A stretch of DNA of 60,000 bases from Strigamia acuminata (lineage: Eukaryota > Arthropoda > Chilopoda > Geophilomorpha > Linotaeniidae), in contig OX442322.1 of NCBI GenBank assembly GCA_949358305.1, positions 9,364,001 through 9,424,000 on the forward strand, given 5' to 3'. The notes beneath the pieces were generated by a model. That model made no database searches. It was not told the DNA's origin and saw only the letters and a program-made list of their open reading frames with translations. Position 1 is the stretch's first letter; each line of letters opens with the position of its first letter. The position numbers were made by a program, and so were the translations under genes. Positions 21,218-30,319 of the stretch are shown piece after piece.

Positions 21218-24200
21218 CTAGTCCAGCTCCAACGCCCGTACGTGTTTGACCGATCGTCTGTATTCTTTGCCGTTTGACGAAAGCACCCGTACGACGCGAA
21301 CGAAACCGTCTTCCCCGGGCATGACCTCGGTGATACGGGCAAGAGGCCAGAAATAGGGATTGCTTCCTACTTTCTCCAGCAAAACCACTTGTCCAACTTC
21401 TGGATTTTTGTATGCGGAATCCCCCTTCACCTCGTGGAAGTTCCGGAGCTGCTTTAAGTAGCTTTCCTTCCAAAGCCTCCAAAACTCCCAGAGGTGAAGT
21501 CTCCGCTTCTTCTCTAGACGCAGTAAATCCTTTCTACGAATGGCGTGCAATGGTCGATTTATAACAAACTTCGGCATACCTCCTGTTAAGAAGTTTTCAG
21601 GTGAAATGACGCGGCCCCCGTCAGGTTCCTCGTGTACGTAAGAGAGAGGACGCGAGTTCAGTACCGAACTGACTTCCGCCGCCAGTGTCTGTAACGTTTC
21701 CAAATCGACTGTATGGCAAAGCAACGTCTTCCGTAGCTTGTCCTTCACGGAACGGACGAGCCTTTCCCAAGCTCCGCCCGCCCATGGCGAGAGAGGTGGG
21801 ATAAAAGACCAGACTATTCGCTTTTCCGAAAGCAATGTCTTTATCCCGTCCTTAACCAATAACTTCCCCCACGATTGAATCTCTTGGCTACCCCGCTCGA
21901 AGGTCTTCGAATTGTCCGAGAAGACCTTCGCCGGATAACCGAATTGAGCGCCAAAACGACGGAACGCCAACAGAAACTTCTCGACCGATAAATCAACCGA
22001 GACTTCCAAGTGAATGGCTCTCGTCGCCAGGCAGGTAAATAGTAATATGTATACCTTTTTGTCCTTTTCCTTACTCGTGATTTTCAATGGTCCGAGGTGA
22101 TCTATGCCCGTGTTTTGAAACGGAGCTGCCGGCGTAACTCTCTCCATAGGAGGATCGCCAGTAGAAGGATTATGACGTCCTAATCGTTCCTTCTTACAGG
22201 TTAGGCAGCTACGAATCACAGACTTAATTGTTCTTCGACCTCGTATCACCCAATAGCGATCTCGGACACGATAAAGTGTCTCGCTAAGGTCACCGTGCAA
22301 CAACTGCAGGTGAGCTCGTCTAATGATCAGTTTGGTGACCCAGCTGTCAGGGTGTAACAGAATAGGGTAAGCCTCGTCGAAAGACAGTGTCGACTTCCCT
22401 AAACGACTTCTAAGTCTCAAAATCTCTTTTTCGTCAAGAAAAATGTCGAAATTTTTCAGGATTGACTCCTTGTGGACCTTCTCCTTAAGCTCTGTGGCTA
22501 ATATCTCGTCTCGAAAGTACGTGTCCTGCGCCAAACGAATAATCTTTTCCTCGGCTAACTCCATCTCGAGGTACTCGAGGTCCCTCCCACGCGAAGAAGA
22601 AAAAGGTAGCCAGCGCCTCATGCGCGCAAACACTTTCACAAGCTTACTAAATGAGCTAAAGCGTTCAAAAAATTTGATCGTGAATGCTTCTCCCAGCATG
22701 CTAGCTGTAACAACTTTCCCTTTTTTCTCTTCCTCAAGCGGAAAAACGACGGTATCTAAATCGATAGGAAGAACTTCTGGTTGGCCAGGTCCATCCCACC
22801 AAAGACGGTTAGCCATTAGGCTTCTAGCGTCGCAAGGTCGCGTAAAAACGTCTGCTGGATTCCGCTCTGTCGGAATGTATGTCCACTGTTCCGGACTAGA
22901 CTTTTCTAAAACTTCTGCAACCCGATTGGAAACATATGGCTTCCAACGGTTTTTAACGGATCTTATCCAGCCTAATGCTACCATTGAGTCAGAGAAGTAA
23001 CTGACTTTACCAATGGGATAGGTAGGCAGGAAATCCTTCAACAAATACTTTGTCATACGGACGCCCACTACTGTGGCGGTCAGCTCTAGGCGTGGTAGGG
23101 ATAGCTTGGTCATCGGAGCAATGCGTCCTTTGCTTAGAAGCAACTGACAATCTCCAGACGCAGCGCGGACATAAATTGCGCATCCATACGCTTGCGGGCT
23201 TGCGTCGCAATATACTTCAAGATCTAATGATTGACCCGAATAAGTTCCCATCCATCGCTTGACCTTTGCGTCAATAAGACGTTGCAAGTCGGTGTACCAT
23301 TTGGTAACTCGCTCAGAACTCTCGTCCGAAATCCTATCGTCCCACTTGATCTCTCGCCCCCACATGGACTGCAAAAGTAATTTCATCGGCAAGATGACCG
23401 GTGAGATCAATCCGAGAGGATCGAAGACCGATGCCACCAAAGATAAGATACCCCTTCTTGTCCTGGTAATCTCAACTCCTTCAGGAATCCTAAACATGAT
23501 AACATCTTCTTGAACTTTCCAAACAATACCCAACATCTTGATAATGTCTAAATCCTTAAATTCCTCTGCTCTCATATGAAAGTCTTCTCCCTTAAGCGCG
23601 TTGAAAACCTCAGCACTTGAGGTAGCCCACTTTACAAGAGGCAATTTTCCCTCATCTAGAATAGTTCGTAAATTCACACAATGTTGCGTCGTCTTTGCAG
23701 CGTTATCGTCGCCGGACGTCAGGTCATCCATGTAAATTCCCTTGTCCAGGGCGTCTGCTTCCTTCGGAAAAAGGACTAAATATAGACGCCCCTGCGCTCG
23801 AATAACCGCGCAGAGCAAAAACGGGGATGCGTTGACACCGAAAGGCACAACTATCATCCGTAACACAACCAAATGGTCCCATAAGTTTTGCCATGAATAT
23901 TCGTTCTGAAAATATTCGTCGGAAACCCACAAAAATCTTAAGTAATCGCAGTGTTCTAACTTAATCAATACCTGAAGAAAGGCTTGTTTAATGTCCGCTA
24001 TCGCAACCACACAGTAAAGTCGGAAACGAACAATTACTGGCATAATGTCCGGATTAAGGCTCGGACCAGGGTATAAGCAGTCGTTTAAAGAAGGAACTCC
24101 TTTCTTTGAAGACGACGCGTTAAAAACTACTCTAAACTTCGTTGTATCTCTATCCTCCCTAATCACTGGATGGTGCGGAATAACATAAACGCCAGACTTC

Positions 24201-26473
24201 TTGTATCTTTCTGCAAGAGGTACTACTTCTGCGTGCTCTTCGCGCACGTAGTCCCACATGGCTTTGTGGTAGCGTTCTTTGTGGCCACTGCTGCTGTCAA
24301 TCCTTCTCAACGTGTGCGACAACTGATTCAATGCCAAATCCCAATTGGATTCCAACGAACCAATTCGCTCATTGAAAGGTAAGCAAACTTCATAACGACC
24401 ATCTTCTCTTCTTGTCTTTGTTTTCTCGAAACGATCTCTAATAAAATCGGAATCACGCTCGCCGGCACTAATACCAACGGCTTCTAAACTCCATAGCTTC
24501 TCCAAGTCTCGGTCTGTTTTAATATCACAGGTGTTGCAGCAAGAAACGTCGCGCGAGCTCTCTGAGAAGGCATCAGTCGACCCAGCTGCTCCTGATAACA
24601 CCCACCCAAAGATGGTGTTCACCAAACCCAGTCGACTATCCAGGCGTTTGCGTCCATCCAAGCAGATTTCCCACCAGACATCAACGCCAAGCAAGATATC
24701 AACATTGCCTGCAGTTGAAGGTAAGTCCTCAGCTAACTCAAACCCCAAATCTTTCACCTTTCTAATCGCTTCTGGGCTGGCTATACCATACACATGTGGT
24801 AAACTCTTTGCGCTTAAAGCTGTCACCTTGAGCTCTTTGGCTCCGTGTCGAGACTGAAGCAAGATCTTGTAGACGTCATAAGACGCCGACCCTGCGTTCT
24901 CCTCATTGAGACGTTGGGCTGTGGCCTCTATTGACCCACAACTCTTCAGCCGTATCCGGTCAGCTACGCTCTTAAGAATATAAGAACGGTGACTTCCAGG
25001 ATCTAACATACCACGTACCGTGTGCGAACCACCAGATTTCGTCTTTAATTCCGCTGTAAAAATCATCAATTGGAGCGTTGACGAGATCGCCAAGGAAACG
25101 TTAGCACTAACGTCCTTAGGCTTCTCTGCCCCACCTGGACTCGTAACGATTGACTTCCTGCAAATGCTGGAGTGGTGTCGACCACCGCACGTCCTACAAG
25201 ACGTCTTCAATCGGCATCTAATGGCCATATGTCCGCTTTGCAGACAATTGTAGCAAAGCCGATTCTTTTGCGCAATGGCAGACTTGTCCTCAACGCTAAT
25301 CTCTTTTTTGCAAAAGGAGTTAGCGTGCCCTTCTTTGCAAAAAATGCAAGTCGCTTTATCGACTGTCAACTTGGGATTACTCGAGCTCTTTGTCCCTTGA
25401 GCCAATGCACAAGTGGACATTGTCCCTTTTCGTTGCTCTTTTTGGTCGCTCTTATCGACCTTGTCCTTCTTAATGTGAAGGAGATTGGATCCCATAACGT
25501 CTTCTACTTGCTCTAGAAGCTTAACTTCTGTGGCAAAAAAATCCAAAATCGTCAATAAGTTTGATGATTTGGTACCGTGGGATCTGTAAAACTGAGTGAC
25601 CATAACCGGCGGGAACTTCCTCAACACGTCAGGTGCTAAAAGAAAGCCCGCTGTCTGAACAGGAACACTTAACTGCTCAAGCACCCTAATGGTTGCAGAC
25701 AACTTTGTAAGTTGCGCCTTCACCGCCTTGACAGGGTGTACTTCTGTGATTGGTTTCAAATCCTTAAGAGACTTGAGCAAAGCTGCTCGTTGCGCTTCGT
25801 CGTCCCCGTAACTTCGAATCAATTCACTACGAGCTAAGTCGTAGGATCCATCCACTTGTCTAAAGGTGGATATTAGCGTTGCTGCTTCACCTGTGCAGAA
25901 TGACTGCAGGTATTGCAGCTTCTCTACTTCCGAGAGGTCTGAGTTTGTGTGCACTGTTGAGTCAAATCGATCCAAAAAGGACTTGAACTCCACAACTTCT
26001 CCACCAAACTTTGCTATTTCCAACTTTGGAAGTTTAGCGTTGCGATTTCTTCGCGCTAATTGTGAAAGACTACTTTGTTGTGAAACATTAGTCTGATTCT
26101 GGCTTGTATTGGCAGACAACGTCGACGCATTTGCTGTCCAATGCGACACAAATCGTTGCGCCACTTGGCTACGGTGCTTCAACACCGCCATAGGCGTGTA
26201 ATAACCCTCAATCTCCTTAAGGTTGGTCATGTACTGATCTCTGGGTATCAGTGGTTGCATCAAGTTCAGGTCATCAACCATCTTCTTAATCTGTTCCTCT
26301 GCGGCTAAAGCAGTTGCTTCTAGCTCTGCAGGATCGGTAATGGCCTTTGATTCCTTCAACAATTCCTCAACTGCGACCCCAACCGTCTCAAATCGAGAGG
26401 TCAAAACGTCCAACTCATCCGGCTTAGGAATTGTAACCGGTGTAGGTGAGGTTCTTCCTGGTGACGTAGACAT
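21218..26473 (-). CDS. gag-pol: BEL/Pao Gag-Pol polyprotein, 1751 aa (BEL-D)
   Basis: Intact single ORF with ATG at 26473. In order it has a Gag core (LPKLEIAKFGGEVVEFKSF) and three zinc knuckles (CIFCKEGHANSFC, CYNCLQSGHMAIRC, CRTCGGRHHSSIC). Then come a retropepsin with MLDPGSHRSYI (Asp491) and RT with FRVVFNAS and YMDD at 914-917. RNase H (VYCDASPQAYG) and an HHCC integrase N-domain (HLQLLHGDL...CLTCKK) follow, then the DDE core (GIDHLGPL, VFSDNSKTF, GGAWERLVRSVK) and a C-terminal domain ending KEYRRSVKHVRALE. All enzymes needed to copy and integrate a BEL element are present. It is closely similar to BEL-A throughout Pol and less so in Gag. The protease uses DPG where DSG or DTG is usual. 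No env follows; the stop is 52 bases from the LTR. Confidence 0.95.
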   Translation of the reverse strand: MSTSPGRTSPTPVTIPKPDELDVLTSRFETVGVAVEELLKESKAITDPAELEATALAAEEQIKKMVDDLNLMQPLIPRDQYMTNLKEIEGYYTPMAVLKHRSQVAQRFVSHWTANASTLSANTSQNQTNVSQQSSLSQLARRNRNAKLPKLEIAKFGGEVVEFKSFLDRFDSTVHTNSDLSEVEKLQYLQSFCTGEAATLISTFRQVDGSYDLARSELIRSYGDDEAQRAALLKSLKDLKPITEVHPVKAVKAQLTKLSATIRVLEQLSVPVQTAGFLLAPDVLRKFPPVMVTQFYRSHGTKSSNLLTILDFFATEVKLLEQVEDVMGSNLLHIKKDKVDKSDQKEQRKGTMSTCALAQGTKSSSNPKLTVDKATCIFCKEGHANSFCKKEISVEDKSAIAQKNRLCYNCLQSGHMAIRCRLKTSCRTCGGRHHSSICRKSIVTSPGGAEKPKDVSANVSLAISSTLQLMIFTAELKTKSGGSHTVRGMLDPGSHRSYILKSVADRIRLKSCGSIEATAQRLNEENAGSASYDVYKILLQSRHGAKELKVTALSAKSLPHVYGIASPEAIRKVKDLGFELAEDLPSTAGNVDILLGVDVWWEICLDGRKRLDSRLGLVNTIFGWVLSGAAGSTDAFSESSRDVSCCNTCDIKTDRDLEKLWSLEAVGISAGERDSDFIRDRFEKTKTRREDGRYEVCLPFNERIGSLESNWDLALNQLSHTLRRIDSSSGHKERYHKAMWDYVREEHAEVVPLAERYKKSGVYVIPHHPVIREDRDTTKFRVVFNASSSKKGVPSLNDCLYPGPSLNPDIMPVIVRFRLYCVVAIADIKQAFLQVLIKLEHCDYLRFLWVSDEYFQNEYSWQNLWDHLVVLRMIVVPFGVNASPFLLCAVIRAQGRLYLVLFPKEADALDKGIYMDDLTSGDDNAAKTTQHCVNLRTILDEGKLPLVKWATSSAEVFNALKGEDFHMRAEEFKDLDIIKMLGIVWKVQEDVIMFRIPEGVEITRTRRGILSLVASVFDPLGLISPVILPMKLLLQSMWGREIKWDDRISDESSERVTKWYTDLQRLIDAKVKRWMGTYSGQSLDLEVYCDASPQAYGCAIYVRAASGDCQLLLSKGRIAPMTKLSLPRLELTATVVGVRMTKYLLKDFLPTYPIGKVSYFSDSMVALGWIRSVKNRWKPYVSNRVAEVLEKSSPEQWTYIPTERNPADVFTRPCDARSLMANRLWWDGPGQPEVLPIDLDTVVFPLEEEKKGKVVTASMLGEAFTIKFFERFSSFSKLVKVFARMRRWLPFSSSRGRDLEYLEMELAEEKIIRLAQDTYFRDEILATELKEKVHKESILKNFDIFLDEKEILRLRSRLGKSTLSFDEAYPILLHPDSWVTKLIIRRAHLQLLHGDLSETLYRVRDRYWVIRGRRTIKSVIRSCLTCKKERLGRHNPSTGDPPMERVTPAAPFQNTGIDHLGPLKITSKEKDKKVYILLFTCLATRAIHLEVSVDLSVEKFLLAFRRFGAQFGYPAKVFSDNSKTFERGSQEIQSWGKLLVKDGIKTLLSEKRIVWSFIPPLSPWAGGAWERLVRSVKDKLRKTLLCHTVDLETLQTLAAEVSSVLNSRPLSYVHEEPDGGRVISPENFLTGGMPKFVINRPLHAIRRKDLLRLEKKRRLHLWEFWRLWKESYLKQLRNFHEVKGDSAYKNPEVGQVVLLEKVGSNPYFWPLARITEVMPGEDGFVRVVRVLSSNGKEYRRSVKHVRALELD

Positions 26474-27275
26474 GCTGATCGCACCTGAAAAGGTTGGAAA
26501 GCAAAGACAATTACTACGGTCACCTTACACCAACACACAACACACACGTTAAACTTAAGACGAACCTTTAGAATCTGAGTGCTTAAACACCCAAACTCTC
26601 TGCTATACAGACAAACTCCAAGAGGATTTCTAAAATAATTTGAATGGTTGAATCACAGACTCACTCAAAATCTCAACTAAAACCTTTTTAGAATGAATCC
26701 CTAACAATTCTGAGAATGTAAATACTCAGACTGACTAACTCTCTTCTAAAATTACAAGTAAACTGCTTCTGTTTACAAATAAATGCTCTAAGAGAATTTA
26801 AATAATCCCTGTTCACAAGAATTCCACTAAAAATCATGCAAACTATAGACTACTCTAGCTAAATCTGTTGCTCTCCTGCTTATGCAGTTATAGTAGAGCC
26901 AAAACTTATTTTATATCACTTTAAACGCAATAGCAAGACTCATATCTCCCCCAAAAAGACACAAGTAACAACCCAAAGCAAAACCCATCAAAATCACAAA
27001 GAAACAACTGAATGTCATCTTCAAAAACATGGCGAACTGCTGCACATTGCGTTGTGTCACTTGAACTGGACCCCTGGCATTGATGGTCGCTTCTAGACGA
27101 TTCTCAGCTGCACAAACTTGATCGGAAATACATGCGGAACCAGCCGCTAACTGCACAAACCGTCCTGTTGTCACAAATCCCCTGAACCGTCTGTGAAGTG
27201 GCCAAACTCTAGCTTCACGCACGGTGATCAAACGCGCACGAATCCGGGTCACAGGCACCAAAAAACAACTTCCCC
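26474..27275 (-). other. BEL-D 5' leader
   Basis: Non-coding leader. On the minus strand the primer-binding site starts at 27260 (TGGTGCCTGTGACCCGGATT), 15 bases after the LTR, and the conserved motif is at 27056-27044. The rest is A/T-rich with imperfect short repeats. The 135-codon minus ORF (26911-27318) crosses the LTR border and is not a gene. Confidence 0.75.
27044..27056 (-). promoter_or_regulatory. Conserved leader motif, BEL-D
   Basis: Minus-strand CACAACGCAATGT followed by GC, 204 nt after the primer-binding-site start (207 in BEL-A). Its ATG opens an 8-codon ORF. Confidence 0.75.
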
Positions 27276-28184
27276 TGTTGCAAACAGACATGTCGAACTC
27301 GGAAGTCGCGTGGTACATTCATAGGCAACTGTCCTGTTGCGCATCCATGATCGTATAGTAGAAATTCCAGCAGCAGAAAGCGTTAGGCCTAGCATTAGGC
27401 CTAGTTCTCAAACAGTAGATCAGATGGGAAAAACATCTCAGCTAATGGGCAAGCAAATGTGTCTTCAAGGAGGAGGAGAGTCAGCTTGGCTCTCTACTCA
27501 CTCATTCTCTGGGAACTCATTTCAGAAATAATCCAAAGGAAGAACATCAGAGAAAGAGAAAAGAATAACAACTTATTTATTCTAAATCAACCATAACAAA
27601 CTTCTTCTAGCAACAGCTAGTAACAACAGCAACAACAACTAAGCCTAGCAACAACAAGCGCCTAGCAACCGTGAACAATGGCGCTAAAATAGGCTTATTT
27701 ACAAGCAACAATTACTCATTATAAATAACTTATTGCCTCCAAAGAGGGCGCTACGTGTCTCAAACTTAACCCTTTTACATCAAATTGATAACAAGTAATA
27801 AAAGCTTAATCTTAACATCTATTAGAGGCATAAAATACATAAATAAACAAGTATTAACAATTCCCAATCTTAGTTCCGGAGGAAAGCCAACTTTCCTTCT
27901 CAAAGACAAAAGCCAACCGCTCATCATGCAAGATGGCGGCACAGCAACTTGCTAACAGCTGTGCAGGCGAACAGGAGCGAGCCAGACAGACTTCCATAGC
28001 CGCCCTTGACCAGACATCGACGCAAGGACCTTCCAAACAGCGTGGGGACTCGAACGAGAGTCCAAACCAAGGCGTATCGACGCCGCTCTAGACACACACG
28101 CGGATCCGATGCGTGCAAATGCCGTCAACTGTCACGGGAGCTTATGCCGCTCGCCACCTGCTGCCTCACGTCTTGGAAAGTCGC
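27276..28184 (-). repeat. BEL-D 5' LTR, inner part (909 bp)
   Basis: Matches 19894-20802 of the 3' LTR. It ends at gtcgc (28180-28184), the left duplication of TK-2. The remaining 363 bp are at 34372-34734. It carries the second copy of the tRNA-His-complementary U5 stretch (27359-27348). Confidence 0.92.
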
Positions 28185-29150
28185 TGTTTCGAGCAACAGA
28201 AAGGAGGAAAGAGAGACCACAACTGCTCGTCAATTTGATAGTAGTTTGATTTTATGTGTTCGAAAATGTAAAGAAGAGTTACTAATTTCGGTCTTATAAT
28301 TGTATTATTTATTTAGCAAATATCTAATCTTTTTCTGTTGTAATAGGAATTTTACATGTCTTTTTTGTGTGCCAATTTTCAGTAAAGACAATGTTTGTTA
28401 GGTATTTTATCTCTTAGAATGACAAGGTCAAGGTTTAGGAATTTTTAGTCTTGTTTTCCAATGTTTTCATGTTATGTTTACCTATTTCTAAGTCTTGTCC
28501 TGTTCCCAGTTCAGTTGTGAAGGCGGAATGACGGGTTTGAAGCATCTGAGTTGCTTTAAAGGTGCATTGGAAAAGAAGGAATTGTTAATTTTGTAATGAA
28601 TTGCAATTAATGCATTTTTACAGTGTATTTGACTTGTTTTAGATGCGTTATTTGCATATTTAGTTAAGTTTATTCCTTTTCTATTTGTTATAATTCTTTC
28701 CAATGGTTTCTGTTAATTTTAGTTGATTTTATCTCTATTATGAGGCACAATGCAAGCTTTAACTTATGTTATTTATGAATTTAGTCACTAGGTGCCTCGT
28801 GAATTTGTTGTTGCTATAGAATTGTTGTTGTTATGAAGTTGTTACACTCTTGTTATGAAGAATTAGATGTTGTTAAGTTAAATTTGCCTCCATGTTAATG
28901 TTTTGAAATGATTAAAAGCATTATCTGGATTTTTCTACACAAAGCTTTATTTTATTCAACATCCAACATGTGTGAGTAGGGAGATTTAACCCCAAACTCC
29001 CTGGAGCAGCTTCCTTCAAGAGCAATGGCAGAAACTCAAGTTACTACACTTCTCCTCTCAGCTAAGCAAAGTATAGGCCTATGGGAAATTTGCCAATAAT
29101 TCCCCACCGCGTTACAACTCGTCGCATCACGGCAGTGGCGAGTTGCAACA
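28185..29150 (+). repeat. TK-2 5' LTR, 966 bp
   Basis: Starts TGTTTCGAGCAACA, a near-palindrome, and ends GAGTTGCAACA. The 3' copy lies at offset 5216 with equal length and no difference seen. Near the end, ATCACGGC (29126-29133) matches the reverse complement of the first eight bases of tRNA-His. Confidence 0.92.
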
Positions 29151-29577
29151 TTTTTGGTACCGTGACCCAAGGATTTTGTTGTTGCCAACCAGGATTTTCG
29201 TCCAGTTTTTCCAGTGGATTACAGTGCATGTCATTGCATTTTTAGCCAGGTGTGTGACATCGATTTCATAGTGAGATGCGTGTGTGTTCCCGACTTCACA
29301 GTGAGGCAGTGTGTGGCATCTAGTTCGCAGTAAGCAGTGTGGGGTGCCGATTTTCGTGGTGTGAAGTGTGTGGCGACGCGTTTTTCGATTTATTTCCACT
29401 GGATTATTGTCGCCAATTGCGACAGAAGTGTGTTTGTGCTGTGTCGTCCTTCGCAGGCGTCAGGGAGTTGATTCGTCAGTGGATTTTATGTCAAGTGTAA
29501 CGAGTTCGGAGTCTTTCTACTGTGGCGGTCAACATAAGGAGACAAGCAAGCGATTTCCTGGTCAACAATTTGAGAAA

Positions 29578-29590
29578 CACAACGCAATGT
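29578..29590 (+). promoter_or_regulatory. Conserved leader motif, TK-2
   Basis: CACAACGCAATGT followed by CA; same 13-mer as in the other families, 423 nt after the primer-binding-site start. Confidence 0.75.
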
Positions 29591-29782
29591 CAATCTTCAA
29601 GTTCATCTGCTGATGATAAAGAACAAGATTAATTTTAACTCAATTGCTGTTAGAATTTAAGAATTATATTTATTTAAATTAATTCTTTATCTGATTTTTC
29701 AAGGAAGTTTCTGCCAATTTCGAGCTGTGTTTGGGGAGTTTAAAAGGGGTTTTTTATGTCAATAATTTTAAACATCAAGTTA

Positions 29783-30000
29783 TTATCTCTTAAGTGCGGA
29801 GCTATTGTATATGATAGCTAATTATCTCTTTTGTGCAGCGCTATTATAAACTATAGCTATTATCTCTTTTTGTGCGGGGTTATTGTAAAATATAACTATT
29901 TATCTCTTTGTGCGGGGTTATTGTAAAATATAACTATTTATCTCCTTTGTGCAGTGTTATTGTAAAAGATAACTATTTATCTCGGTTGTGCGGTTAGATA
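29783..30000 (+). repeat. 38-40 bp tandem repeat of small hairpins in TK-2 leader
   Basis: Units begin TTATCTC at 29783, 29822, 29860, 29900, 29938 and 29978. Units 1-5 each hold a 5-6 bp stem with an 8-nt loop. Stems are AGCTAT/ATAGCT, GCTAT/ATAGC, then GTTAT/ATAAC three times, so paired positions change together. Confidence 0.85.
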
Positions 30001-30319
30001 TTAATTATTAATTTCGAACTAAGTGCATTTTGGGGGAATTATCAAGATATTTATGCGGATAAGTTTATTTGTGCGGTCAATAATTCCGTCCCAGTGTATT
30101 ACGTATAGTGTGTTAAGTCAATTTGTCTGTAGTATTCCGGAGTTGAGTTTAGCATTTTATTTCGAGGTCGTTTTTCATTTGCACACCGCATTTGAATTAA
30201 CGTTAAGCAAGTATAAGTAAGAGTCTGTGAAGTTCGGAGAATATTTGTGGGAATTTAATTCGCAGTTATTGAGTTGTTGAATAGAATTTTTATTCTCATT
30301 CTCTCTTTCTCGAGAATAA

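Larger units (their letters stand above)
29151..30319 (+). other. TK-2 5' leader
   Basis: Non-coding. Primer-binding site at 29155-29174 (TGGTACCGTGACCCAAGGAT), conserved motif at 29578-29590, and a hairpin repeat array at 29783-30000. The motif ATG opens an 8-codon ORF. Confidence 0.75.
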
